Counted from the stretch's first letter, positions 1 through 12,589 are shown. The stretch: DNA of 64,000 nucleotides from JACDDK01 sp038198445 (GCA_038198445.1 JBBPZZ010000121.1:8603-72602); one strand, 5' to 3'. Notes: generated from the sequence alone by a model not told the origin. Translations and numbers: made by a program.

Positions 1-186
1 CGGGAGACCCCGCGGCCATCGGCTGGACTGCTCTCTGTTGCACTTGACGTGACGAAGGGTTTGCACCCTCCATCCCTCGGGTTGTTGGCCCGAGCGGCCT
101 CTGCTACGAGTCCGGACTTTTCTCTACGCCCCGAAGTTCGGCGCGCAGCGACGGGTCGGACGGCCCGAACCCGCGAGAATTATATC

Positions 187-603
187 TTACGGGACGCCGA
201 CAGGAGACTGCGGCGCCGTGGTGGTCAGGTGTCGGGAGCGTGCGCCGCGCACTCCGCCAGCGCGGCGTATGAGTACAATCTTTGTTGGTGTCATCCGCAA
301 CTCCACACGGCCCACACCGCTCCAGCGCTTCAACCAGCGCTCATCCTCACCGATCGCGGGATCAAACCATATTCCCGGCCCTTCGGCGTCGAGCGCTCCT
401 TCGTAAGCGTTGTAATCGCGCGGCTCGTGCAACAGCGAGACTACCCCGCGCCGATGTATGCCGTTGCGCGACCGGAAAGATTGCACCGAAGAAGAACTGG
501 TGCCGAGGGCGCTAGAGATCCACTCGTCGCTCCTCCCCTCTTCTACCCAACGCCTTATGTCGTCTATAAATTTCCTGAGCGAAACCCTCTGATTTATTCC
601 CAT
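187..603 (-). CDS. Hypothetical protein with N-terminal helix-turn-helix-like region
   Basis: I do not recognise the family. The 138-residue product begins with a charged amphipathic stretch (RKFIDDIRRWVEEG, about residues 10-23), then SDEWISSALGTSSSSVQSFR, which reads like the recognition part of a helix-turn-helix as in small resolvase-like or sigma-like DNA-binding domains. The C-terminal third is rich in Arg and may be partly disordered. It is divergent from the small membrane protein at 703. Coding use is GC-rich and similar to its neighbours. A plus-strand reading frame covers the same bases but gives a low-complexity Arg/Pro/Ser sequence, so I prefer the minus strand. DNA binding is inference from a short pattern only. 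Confidence 0.5.
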   Translation of the reverse strand: MGINQRVSLRKFIDDIRRWVEEGRSDEWISSALGTSSSSVQSFRSRNGIHRRGVVSLLHEPRDYNAYEGALDAEGPGIWFDPAIGEDERWLKRWSGVGRVELRMTPTKIVLIRRAGGVRGARSRHLTTTAPQSPVGVP

Positions 604-702
604 GCGTACCCACCATATCTATCGGATGTTTTAAGTCTACTAGGTAACATGTACTGTAAGCAAATTTTCAGTAGCCCGCAATCCGTCGTGTAGACTACAA
701 AA

Positions 703-993
703 ATGAATGCATTAATAAATATCGGCGTCGAAGTTTTGCGGCTCGTGCCTCTGGTAATTGTTTTCTACATACCCGCTTTGATGGGGGTAGCCATATGGAG
801 GGAGCGCGGCGAAAGCTACAAAACAAAGGCGGCTCTGCTGTTCGTCCTGGGCTTCGGCGGTATAGTTTTTATCCACCTCGTTTTCAGAGGAACGTCGATG
901 CTCCAATCTGTAGGAGTGATCGGGATATCTCTCGTACAGATCGCCGCGGCGCTCGCTCTCGCTGCGCTTACCGTCTACAAGCTGGCGGACTAG
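703..993 (+). CDS. Small membrane protein with three predicted transmembrane helices
   Basis: The 96-residue product has three hydrophobic segments: about residues 9-30 (LRLVPLVIVFYIPALMG), 43-62 (AALLFVLGFGGIVFIHLV) and 69-93 (SVGVIGISLVQIAAALALAALT). Short charged loops separate them, with RERGESYKTK forming a probable cytoplasmic loop. No motif identifies a function. The start ATG follows a weakly purine-rich stretch. The stop TAG shares the palindromic CTAG with the stop of the convergent NYN gene, so the two genes overlap tail to tail by four bases. An integral membrane location is well supported by composition; the role is unknown. Confidence 0.6.
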   Translation: MNALINIGVEVLRLVPLVIVFYIPALMGVAIWRERGESYKTKAALLFVLGFGGIVFIHLVFRGTSMLQSVGVIGISLVQIAAALALAALTVYKLAD

Positions 994-2189
994 CTGCCGT
1001 TCAGGGCGTTTCTCACCGCCGCCTTTTCGTCGTTCAGGGCGTAAAAAGTCATGTCGGCCTTTGCGGCATCGTAAGGCTTCTGGCGGACGCGGCTCAGGTA
1101 GTCGGCGTCCAGCATGGCGCCTATGACCTCACCGATCTCTTCACGCGATAGTTCGAGTTCGCCGCGCTCGTCCAGTTCACGTATGCTGCTGAAAATTTCC
1201 ACGAACGTGGCTGGCCGCCGCAGTTCAGCGACGCTCTTGCACACCGTCTTCAACTCGTAAGGCGTGAGGTCCTCCAGGAGGTCAAACTCGGTCTTTGCGG
1301 GGGGAGGCGGAGCGGGGTCGGCATCTTCCTCTGGCTCGGGGCCGCCATTGCCCGAGGGCGCTACGGGGGAGCTTTCTGCCTTTGGCTCTTCGGCGGCGAG
1401 ATCCGTCTCCTGCAGGTCGGGGACTTTCTCGTTCGGGAGATAGACCTGGAGCTCCAGGTCCTGGTCCACGGTGTTTACCAGGTTCCTGCGCTCGGCCTCG
1501 ACCACGAAGTCCTTGAACTTCTTGAAGCCCTCGTTCCGCTCGTCGAACGAGCCGAGCTGCACGATCATCTGCTGCTTAACCTGCCCGAGTACGCGCGTCT
1601 TTCCGCCCTTCTTCAGTGTCTCGACAGCCCGTACCAGCTCTTGGTACGGGTCGGCGGTCTTCTTCTTCGGTTCCTGTTCCCTAGAGCGGGCGGCGCGCTC
1701 CTCTTCGAGAAGAGAGGCGTAAGAGATAAAGTGGTCGGCCGATTCGATCAGGTGGTAAGAAGTAGCCTCCGACACCCCGATCACCACAACCGTCTTCCCC
1801 TGGCTTCTCAACAGGCTCACCAGCGGGATGAAGTCACCATCGCCTGTTACCAAAACATAGGTGTCGACCTGGGGATGGTTGTGGAGGAAGTCCGAGCACT
1901 CAACCGCCAGCATGACGTCTATGGAGTTGGTGCGGCGCTTGGAGGCCTTGCCGCCGGGGAAGTACCGGGCGGAGATGTAGCGCGGCGAGATGCCGTTCGA
2001 GTAGAGGGTAGGCGGAGCCTGCCGGAAGTCCCCCTCGGTCCAGTCGGCGTATGCGCTGGCCGAGACGATCCGCCCGTACTCGCGGGCTTTCTCCAGGATC
2101 GCCGATACGTTCGGCTTTGAGTTGTACTCCGTGACCGTGGAGATGTAGATGTTCTCCCAGTCCATGAATATTGCCAGGTCTTCAGGCAT
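990..2189 (-). CDS. NYN-domain (LabA/DUF88-type) protein with a LOTUS-like domain
   Basis: NYN domains are PIN-like metal-dependent nuclease folds that often act on RNA. Here the domain spans about residues 1-160: an acidic start (LAIFMDWENIY), a middle SIDVMLAVEC segment and the TGDGDFIPLV motif near residue 116 carry the conserved acidic residues. Residues about 180-255 (DPYQELVRAVETLK onward) resemble an OST-HTH/LOTUS RNA-binding module. An acidic Pro-rich linker follows, then a C-terminal helical region that may be a second such module. I start it at ATG 2189, preceded by AAGGAAA, and not at the longer open frame, which would run through the hairpin at 2212-2239. The 399-residue length suits the family. 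Its target is unknown; an RNA processing or decay role is inference. Confidence 0.85.
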   Translation of the reverse strand: MPEDLAIFMDWENIYISTVTEYNSKPNVSAILEKAREYGRIVSASAYADWTEGDFRQAPPTLYSNGISPRYISARYFPGGKASKRRTNSIDVMLAVECSDFLHNHPQVDTYVLVTGDGDFIPLVSLLRSQGKTVVVIGVSEATSYHLIESADHFISYASLLEEERAARSREQEPKKKTADPYQELVRAVETLKKGGKTRVLGQVKQQMIVQLGSFDERNEGFKKFKDFVVEAERRNLVNTVDQDLELQVYLPNEKVPDLQETDLAAEEPKAESSPVAPSGNGGPEPEEDADPAPPPPAKTEFDLLEDLTPYELKTVCKSVAELRRPATFVEIFSSIRELDERGELELSREEIGEVIGAMLDADYLSRVRQKPYDAAKADMTFYALNDEKAAVRNALNGS

Positions 2190-2211
2190 AAGTTGGTTTC
2201 CTTGAGTAGTG

Positions 2212-2239
2212 AGAGAGGCCCGGTGATTCGGGCCTCTCT
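2212..2239 (-). terminator. Perfect 11-bp hairpin between DUF6941-like and NYN genes
   Basis: AGAGAGGCCCG (2212-2222) pairs perfectly with 2229-2239 around a six-base loop. It lies in the 59-base gap downstream of the 2248-2682 gene and just ahead of the NYN ribosome-binding site. There is no T-run on the minus strand, so it may be a weak terminator, an attenuator or a transcript-stabilising stem. Confidence 0.55.
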
Positions 2240-2247
2240 GTGAGTTT

Positions 2248-2653
2248 CTAGACACTGTAGCGGTCGTGTATTTTAACGGCGGTCTGGGCGAGGGTCTCGT
2301 CATCCAGGACAGCCTCCACCCAGAGGAGTTGCTCCCCCATCTCGAAGTCGTTTGGAAGATCGAAGGCCGCGACTATCGTAACGGGTTCTTCCGTCCCGTC
2401 GAGGTATACGGAGTATTCGGCGGACTCCATCAGGACCTCGCCTTCCTCGTCGGTTATTAGGATACGGGCGCGGCGTTCCTTGTCAGAGGCGTGCTCGCAG
2501 CCCTCGAACTTGGTGTAGACGACGAACGACGTTTCGCCGTCGCCGCCAGGACGGATCTCATCGAGTATCCCAAAGAGCGTCAGCCGGTCCTCGAACTCCG
2601 TGCAACTCTCGGCCAGCACGAGAGCCGTGCATTCGACGACGCCGTCGCACTCG

Positions 2654-2682
<29 letters not shown>
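2248..2682 (-). CDS. Conserved hypothetical protein, DUF6941-like
   Basis: The 144-residue product is acidic and beta-rich ([20 protein letters not shown] at the start, then [12 protein letters not shown] and [20 protein letters not shown]). This layout, an N-terminal LAES/D stretch followed by a single compact beta domain, resembles the small DUF6941 family; the match is from memory and only moderate. The gene overlaps the 3' end of gyrA by 29 bases in another frame, so it is likely translated from the gyrA transcript. No catalytic motif, signal peptide or membrane segment is visible. Function unknown. Confidence 0.65.
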
Positions 2683-7202
<4,520 letters not shown>

Positions 7203-7308
7203 TTATGACATAAGTTTGCACCTGAAGATTGTAACACATCCCCCCGCGCTTTCCAAACCCCTGAAAGGCCATTTTACGGCTTACATAAGCGGAATTTGTC
7301 CCTGGCAG

Positions 7309-8433
7309 CTACAGTCTAGCACCATCTGTTGCGGTCTCCGAGATCGAACCACCAGATATTCGTATTATCCTTGAACGCCTCAATGTTTCACGGCTGAAGT
7401 ACTCGAGGTTTGTCGTAGTTATAATGGCCTGCGTGCTCTGAAGAAAATACTCTGCGAGGTACTCCCTGCGTTGCTCGTCGAGCTCGCTCATCACGTCGTC
7501 GAATAGCAGGATTGGATCCTCCCCCGTCGTTCCCCGCGCATAGTCCCTGGCCGCGAACTTCAAGGCCAGCGTCGCCATCCTTTGTTGCCCCTGTGATCCA
7601 TAGGTCGTCAGGTTTACACCTCCAAGCATCACGCCAAAGTCGTCCCGGTGCGGCCCAACGGAGGTCGTCCCGCGCTCGATGTCCACGCTGTGCGCCTCCG
7701 TAAGCGCCTCCGAATAGCCTTCCAATGGTGCTGTATAGGAGTAGTGTATCGCGGCCTTCTCCGGGCCATACAAAGCCCTTAGAGAGTCTTTGAAGTGCTC
7801 CTCCAGCGGCTCTGCGGCGGCCTCGCGGCCCTTCAGCACAATTTGCCCCAGCTCGACAACCTTCCTGTCCCAGGTAGCCAGGGTCCGCTCCGACGAGAAG
7901 CCGTCCCGGATGCGGCGCAGGAGTTGGTTACGCTGCCCGACGGCCTTCGCGTACTCCACGATGGCCCGCGCATATGCTGGGCGGAGCGAGGAGAGAAGAA
8001 TGTCCATGAACTCCCGGCGGTCGGCTGGCGCACCCTTTACGACCCTAATGTCCTCCGGGAAGAACGTAACCACCCGTGCTCCGGCGCCGCCGGCGGCGTA
8101 GTTGGTCAGAGACGGCGCGGCCGCGCCGTCCACCGTGATGCGCTTCTTCTGGCCGGGAGCATAGCCAATGGCTACTTTTCGCTCGTCCGCTGAATCGTCG
8201 AACGCGATGCGGGCCTCGGCGCGGGCAAAGTCCGCGTCCCAGAGCACGGCCTCGTTCTCCCGCGGGGTGCGGGGCGTCGAGCCGGTAACGGTAAAGGAGA
8301 TAGCTTCCAGAAGGTTCGTTTTGCCCTGGGCGTTGTCGCCGACGACGATATTGAGTCCCGGAGAAAACAAGACGGTTGCGTCAGAGTAGTTTCGGAAGTT
8401 GACCAAGCGGAGGGCTCTCAGGTAGGCGGTCAA
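7309..8433 (-). CDS. recF: DNA replication and repair protein RecF
   Basis: RecF is an SMC-like ATPase that binds gapped DNA and, with RecO and RecR, loads RecA. The 374-residue product has the Walker A motif GDNAQGKTNLLEAI near residues 33-46, the signature region TYGSQGQQRMATLALKFA, and the Walker B/D-loop LLFDDVMSELDEQRR. The N-terminal LRLVNFRNY is typical. The start overlaps the end of the S4-domain gene by four bases (ATGA), placing it in the dnaN operon. Length is normal. Confidence 0.97.
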   Translation of the reverse strand: MTAYLRALRLVNFRNYSDATVLFSPGLNIVVGDNAQGKTNLLEAISFTVTGSTPRTPRENEAVLWDADFARAEARIAFDDSADERKVAIGYAPGQKKRITVDGAAAPSLTNYAAGGAGARVVTFFPEDIRVVKGAPADRREFMDILLSSLRPAYARAIVEYAKAVGQRNQLLRRIRDGFSSERTLATWDRKVVELGQIVLKGREAAAEPLEEHFKDSLRALYGPEKAAIHYSYTAPLEGYSEALTEAHSVDIERGTTSVGPHRDDFGVMLGGVNLTTYGSQGQQRMATLALKFAARDYARGTTGEDPILLFDDVMSELDEQRREYLAEYFLQSTQAIITTTNLEYFSRETLRRSRIIRISGGSISETATDGARL

Positions 8434-8630
8434 CGAACCTCCAACCGGTCTTCGATGCCTTCGATCTCTATTACGTCGCCCAGTCGGAGCTTGCGGCCGC
8501 GGCGAGTTTCGGTCTCTCCGTTCACGCGGACTTCCTCGAACTGGATCAAGACCTTCGCCTCCCCGCCGGTCCCGACGAGTCCCGATGCCTTGAGCGCCTG
8601 GCCGAGAGTCATACCGGCGGAGACCTCCAC
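8430..8630 (-). CDS. yaaA: S4-domain RNA-binding protein, YaaA type
   Basis: The 66-residue protein is one S4 RNA-binding domain: a helix with LGQALKASGLVGTGGEAK, then VRVNGETETRRGRKLRLGDV, the usual basic RNA-contact loop. In Bacillus subtilis the gene in this exact position between dnaN and recF is yaaA (also called rlbA), linked to ribosome assembly. It starts nine bases after dnaN ends and overlaps recF by four bases, so all three are cotranscribed. Synteny plus domain make the assignment strong; the precise RNA target is not known from sequence. Confidence 0.9.
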   Translation of the reverse strand: MEVSAGMTLGQALKASGLVGTGGEAKVLIQFEEVRVNGETETRRGRKLRLGDVIEIEGIEDRLEVR

Positions 8631-8638
8631 GGAATTCG

Positions 8639-9787
8639 CTAACCTTGAGAGGGATCTCTCATCGGCATGATGAGATACAGAAAATCCGTCTCCCCCTCCG
8701 CGTCGCCGTTCTCTCCACTTGGCCCAGGGACGATCAAACCTGGCTTCAAAGCCTCATTGAACTTGAAGAGTACGTTCTCCGAATCTACCGCCGAGACACC
8801 ATCGAGCAAATATCCGGGGTTGAACGATATCTTGAAGTCGTCCTCGCTACTCGCCGATAGCCGTTCGTGAGCGTTCCCTATCTCCGGGCTCTCTACGATG
8901 ACCTCCACCGACCCCTCGGAGAAAGCGAGGCTCACCGGAACAGGTGGCGTCTGACGCTGGGCGAATAGGCTCACCCGGCGCAGCGTCCCGATCAATTCCT
9001 CTCGCGGCACGGAGATCTCCCGCTCGAAGGTGGTCGGCAATAGCCTCTTGTACTCCGGAAAGTTTCCGTCTATGAGCCGCGTACCGAGCAGCACATCACC
9101 CATCCTGAAGAGCGCTTGGTTCTCGGAGAGGGCAACCTCTATCTGCTCCTCCTCGGCGCCGGAGAAGATCCTTCCCACCTCCTGCATCGCCCTGGCCGGT
9201 ATGATCGCCTCCCGATCCCCATCAAACGTCGTCGCCAACTCCGTCTCCTTGATGGAGAGCCGGTACGAGTCGGTCGTCACCATCCGCACCCGCGAATCCT
9301 CGAAACTTATGAGGATGCCCGTCAACACAGGCCGCGTCTCGTCCCGTGAGTACGACCGCGACACCTTCTCCACCGTGTCCACCAGAACCTCGCCAGACAT
9401 GGTGAACGAGCTCTCGGGGTCGAATTGCGGGAGCTGCGGATAATCCTCGGCCGCGTAAGCTCTTATGCTGTACTCGTTTCCTCCAGCCACCAGCTTGACC
9501 GTACCCTCCGAAGTCTCGTACTCCAGGGCAAGCTGACCTTTCGGCAAAGAACGAACGATGTCGTTGAAGATCCTGGCCGGTATCACCACCCGGCCCTCCT
9601 CCCCGACCTCCGCCGGGCAAGTCGTCTGGATGGACAATTCCATGTCCGTTCCCGACAGCTTCACTGATCCCTCTTTCGCTTCCAAGAGGATGCCCCCAAG
9701 CAACTGGATCGTCGACCGGGCCGAAACCCCGCGCGAGACAAGCGCCAGCTTTTTGCTAAAGATCTCCGTGCTACAAACTACTCTCAT
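8639..9787 (-). CDS. dnaN: DNA polymerase III sliding clamp (beta subunit)
   Basis: The beta clamp is a ring-shaped dimer that tethers the replicative polymerase. The 382-residue product shows the three repeated clamp folds: STEIFSKKLALVSRGVSARS opens domain 1, TMSGEVLVDTVEKVSRSYSR domain 2, and the C-terminal domain 3 ends in FLYLIMPMRDPS. The family C-terminus MPMR is preserved. The gene begins immediately beside the AT-rich edge of oriC and heads the dnaN-yaaA-recF-gyrB-gyrA run. Start ATG follows a gaagggaggc ribosome-binding site on the coding strand. Confidence 0.97.
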   Translation of the reverse strand: MRVVCSTEIFSKKLALVSRGVSARSTIQLLGGILLEAKEGSVKLSGTDMELSIQTTCPAEVGEEGRVVIPARIFNDIVRSLPKGQLALEYETSEGTVKLVAGGNEYSIRAYAAEDYPQLPQFDPESSFTMSGEVLVDTVEKVSRSYSRDETRPVLTGILISFEDSRVRMVTTDSYRLSIKETELATTFDGDREAIIPARAMQEVGRIFSGAEEEQIEVALSENQALFRMGDVLLGTRLIDGNFPEYKRLLPTTFEREISVPREELIGTLRRVSLFAQRQTPPVPVSLAFSEGSVEVIVESPEIGNAHERLSASSEDDFKISFNPGYLLDGVSAVDSENVLFKFNEALKPGLIVPGPSGENGDAEGETDFLYLIMPMRDPSQG

Positions 9788-10304
9788 AAAGCCTCCCTTC
9801 TCACCTTATTATTACTACCTAAACCATATATTTATTAGAATAATAATAATAATAAGGCCTGTGGATATGTGGATAAACACCAAAATATCCTCTATATAAG
9901 CCAAATACTGACAATAGACGCTGTGGATAAAAATGTGGATAACCCCGATTCTTCTGTGGATGGATTGTGGATAAGTGATGAGTTATCCACAGGTTGGAGT
10001 TATCCACAAAACTATCCACAAGTTTATCCACAGATTTTACCCCTCTTATCCACAGGCTTATCCACAAGCCGTATGACTATATACTCATTCAATAACTCAG
10101 AATACAGTCCTGTCCGATCAGTTATCCACAAACCAGCCCTGTTATCCACAGAAACTGTGGATAACTCCCTGAAACTGTGGATAGATTTTGGCTCGTTATC
10201 CACAGTTTCTAGGCGAGTTGTGGACAGGCTGTTGATAAGTAGGGAATTGTATGCTTTGAAATCGTTACAATGTTGCTTCCCTGGGGGGAAGGGTAAAAAG
10301 AAGA
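9788..10304. other. oriC: Chromosomal replication origin oriC (dnaA-dnaN intergenic)
   Basis: This 517-base gap holds 13 perfect DnaA boxes (TTATCCACA or its complement). Boxes reading TGTGGATAA start at 9868, 9922, 9934, 9966 and 10156. Boxes reading TTATCCACA start at 9983, 10000, 10024, 10046, 10058, 10122, 10142 and 10196. Single-mismatch relatives lie at 9860, 10012 and 10176, and a weaker one at 9955. The AT-rich stretch 9801-9855 beside dnaN is the probable unwinding site. Box orientation switches from mostly reverse (left) to mostly forward (middle), then mixed. Position between dnaA and dnaN is the usual bacterial arrangement. Confidence 0.97.
9841..9859. repeat. TAA-repeat (DnaA-trio-like) plus GC clamp of the origin unwinding element
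   Basis: Five tandem TAA triplets (9841-9855) run directly into GGCC (9856-9859) and then into DnaA boxes at 9860 (one mismatch) and 9868 (perfect). Read on the strand 3'-to-5' away from the boxes, this is a 3'-AAT-5' series. It matches the basal unwinding system described in Bacillus: DnaA boxes, a GC-rich spacer, then DnaA-trios on which DnaA builds a filament on single-stranded DNA. Confidence 0.8.
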
Positions 10305-11663
10305 TTACCGCTTGCTCTTAACGTGGTAGGTAATCTCGTGGATCTGGTTGAAGGTGTCGCGGTCGCTGTTTATGAGGTTGGCTATCTTGGAGGTAGCGTG
10401 CATAACGGTCGAGTGGTCGCGGCCACCGAAAGCGCGGCCTATTTTCGGAAGAGATTCGTCGGTAATCTCACGGCATAGATACATGGCGACCTGCCTCGGG
10501 TATGCGAACCCTTTCGAGCGGCTGGCTCCGACGAGGTCCGCTTTGGAGATGCCGAAGTAGCGGCAGACTTCGTGTTGGATAAGTTCGACCGGGATCTCTC
10601 GATACGCTTGATCCGGCAAGATATCCTTCAGGACCTCCTCGGCCACCGGAACGCTCAACTGCCGTCCGTACAGTGAGGAATAGGCGAGAATACGGACTAA
10701 TGCTCCCTCCAACTCGCGGATGTTCGTCGAGACTTTCGAGGCTATGAACGTCAGCACGTCGTCGCTGACTTCCAAACGGTCCATGATCGCTTTTTTGCGA
10801 AGGATGGCGATGCGCGTCTCCAGGTCCGGCGGTTGAATATCCGTGACCAGCCCCCACTCAAAGCGGCTTACCAGCCTGTTTTCAAGGGTCTGGATATACT
10901 TTGGATGACGGTCGGAGGCGATGACGATCTGTTTGTTCTCCTCGTAGAGCGTGTTGAACGTATGAAAGAACGCTTCCTGAGTCTCTACTTTGTTCTCTAG
11001 GAACTGGATGTCGTCGATCAGGAGCACGTCGTTCTCCCGGTAACGCTTCTGGAATCCTAGAGGATTGCTGTCCCGCATGGAGTTTATGAAGTCGTTCGTG
11101 AACTGTTCGCAGGTCACGTATCGCACCCTCATGCTCGGGTCCTGCTCTTCGACGTAGGCTCCGACCGCGCGTAAGAGATGGGTCTTGCCGAGCCCTACTC
11201 CCCCGTAGATGAAGAGCGGGTTGTAGACGACTCCGGGGGTCTCGGAGACGGCCAGCGCGGCCGCGTGGGCGAACCTGTTGCCGGCTCCGATGACGAACGT
11301 ATCGAACGTATATCTCGTCCTGAAAGAACGTGGCGGGCGGGCATTCAAGACTGACTCCGCGCCCTCGATCTCCGTTCCGTTGGAGCTGTTCAGGTCCCTA
11401 TTGGAACCAGCGCCTCCGACGCTCACCGTTAGGGAAACGTTGTTTTTGCCCAATACGGAGCCAAGAGCTTCTTCAAGAAGCGGGCGAAAACGGCTCTCGA
11501 TGTATTCTTTGGCAAAGGTGTTTGGAACCGAGATCTCCAGTCCCTCCTCGTGAAGATCCATCGGATGCGTACCCTCGAACCACACCTTCAAAGACGTATC
11601 GTCCACGTGATCCGATACGCGATTGAGGACCTGGTCCCACACTTCTTCTGATCTAGTAGGCAC
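10305..11663 (-). CDS. dnaA: Chromosomal replication initiator DnaA
   Basis: DnaA-ATP binds the origin boxes and melts the DNA. The 452-residue product has domain I (about 1-80, SLKVWFEGTHP), a short linker, the AAA+ domain with Walker A GGVGLGKT (154-161) and Walker B LLIDDIQF (214-221), and the domain IV helix-turn-helix with the signature GGRDHSTV (413-420). Its start lies three bases after the GHKL-wHTH gene end, so the two appear to form one operon whose promoter would lie in the four-box region at 12545-12589. That suggests autoregulation by DnaA. Length and motifs are normal. Confidence 0.98.
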   Translation of the reverse strand: MPTRSEEVWDQVLNRVSDHVDDTSLKVWFEGTHPMDLHEEGLEISVPNTFAKEYIESRFRPLLEEALGSVLGKNNVSLTVSVGGAGSNRDLNSSNGTEIEGAESVLNARPPRSFRTRYTFDTFVIGAGNRFAHAAALAVSETPGVVYNPLFIYGGVGLGKTHLLRAVGAYVEEQDPSMRVRYVTCEQFTNDFINSMRDSNPLGFQKRYRENDVLLIDDIQFLENKVETQEAFFHTFNTLYEENKQIVIASDRHPKYIQTLENRLVSRFEWGLVTDIQPPDLETRIAILRKKAIMDRLEVSDDVLTFIASKVSTNIRELEGALVRILAYSSLYGRQLSVPVAEEVLKDILPDQAYREIPVELIQHEVCRYFGISKADLVGASRSKGFAYPRQVAMYLCREITDESLPKIGRAFGGRDHSTVMHATSKIANLINSDRDTFNQIHEITYHVKSKR

Positions 11664-11666
11664 GGG

Positions 11667-12467
11667 CTACTTTACCCAGGCCGCAATGGTTACTTCAACC
11701 AGATCACGCCCGAGCGGAGTAACAACTCTCTTGCCAGATTCCTCGCTCGACACGAGTCCATGCTCTTCGAGAACCGAGAGGTCACGGTACGCGGTGCTAA
11801 CGCTGATTTCAAGCCTCTCCGCTACCGTGGACGGTCCGATCTCCCCACACTCCAGAACCGTGATCAACACTTTCTGTTGCCTTTCGGATATATTCATCCT
11901 GGGCACTCCGTCAATGTACCTGCGGGTCTCGTGAGTTCTGAGCTTGGGTTCGTTTTTCTCGGGCTCCCGATCTCTCGCCGAAGCCGAGATGGTCACGACC
12001 GCACCGCCACCGAGGTTATCCTCGATCTTTACCGTCCCCCCTAGTTCCTCCGCCGCGGTTCGGGCGATCCCAAGCCCCGCTCCGACCCCCCGGATCTCGC
12101 GCGCGGCTTCCACGCTCGAACCGCTAAAGCCGAACTGCATGGCTCGATCCTTGTACTCGATGCCGGGCCCGTTATCCGAAACTCTTACGCAATTGCCTCC
12201 CTCTAGAACAGAGACAATAACTCCACGGTAATCCGCGTGAATCAGGTTCTCCACGATTTCCCGCACAGACCTCTCGGGGACGCGGCCCTGGAGCCCTCTC
12301 ACGTTGTCCATAATGAGTCGCGTGAACTTAACCGTGGCAGCACAAGGATTAGATGCCGCAGTCTCCGTTATCTCCGGCTCTCCGTTTTTCTGGTAGACGG
12401 CTACCCGGATGCCAATAACGGCTCCTTCATCTTCGCGCTGTGTGCTCGGGCTGCTAATCATCCCCAC
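11667..12467 (-). CDS. GHKL ATPase domain fused to a winged-helix DNA-binding domain, upstream of dnaA
   Basis: The 266-residue protein combines two modules. Residues about 45-165 form a histidine-kinase-like ATP-binding domain: N box EIVENLIHADY (70-80), G1 box DNGPGI (98-103) and G2 box GVGAGLGIA (127-135). There is no dimerisation/phosphoacceptor helix before it, so it is not an ordinary sensor kinase. Residues about 193-255 (SERQQKVLITVL, TVAERLEISVSTAYRDLSVL) form a winged helix of the DeoR/MarR kind. The frame can start at GTG 12467 or ATG 12461; neither has a strong ribosome site. It lies three bases from dnaA and likely shares its transcript. An ATP-dependent regulator of dnaA or of the origin is inference. 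Confidence 0.88.
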   Translation of the reverse strand: MGMISSPSTQREDEGAVIGIRVAVYQKNGEPEITETAASNPCAATVKFTRLIMDNVRGLQGRVPERSVREIVENLIHADYRGVIVSVLEGGNCVRVSDNGPGIEYKDRAMQFGFSGSSVEAAREIRGVGAGLGIARTAAEELGGTVKIEDNLGGGAVVTISASARDREPEKNEPKLRTHETRRYIDGVPRMNISERQQKVLITVLECGEIGPSTVAERLEISVSTAYRDLSVLEEHGLVSSEESGKRVVTPLGRDLVEVTIAAWVK

Positions 12468-12544
12468 GAAAAATTTAACTTACAAGACGGCGCAACGCTA
12501 TAGTGTTTGGTTAAAAGATATCATTTTGCAGTACATTTACACAC

Positions 12545-12589
12545 TTATCCACAGTGTTATCCACAGCATGTGGATAACACTGTGGATAA
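12545..12589. promoter_or_regulatory. Four DnaA boxes in one perfect 45-bp inverted repeat
   Basis: Two forward boxes (12545-12553, 12557-12565) and two reverse boxes (12569-12577, 12581-12589) are arranged so that the whole 21-base left arm is the exact reverse complement of the right arm, with a three-base centre GCA. It lies in the divergent space between the GHKL-wHTH/dnaA operon and rpmH. It may be the second lobe of a bipartite origin, an autoregulatory operator for dnaA, or a DnaA-titrating site. Confidence 0.95.

Noticed and set aside
76..94. Hairpin CTCGGG/CCCGAG near the window start
   Set aside because: Only six base pairs, no T-run, and too far from a gene end to assign.
49..693. 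Long plus-strand open frame over the first 700 bases
   Set aside because: Its product is low-complexity Arg/Pro/Ser-rich with no family pattern, and it lies antisense to a better candidate.
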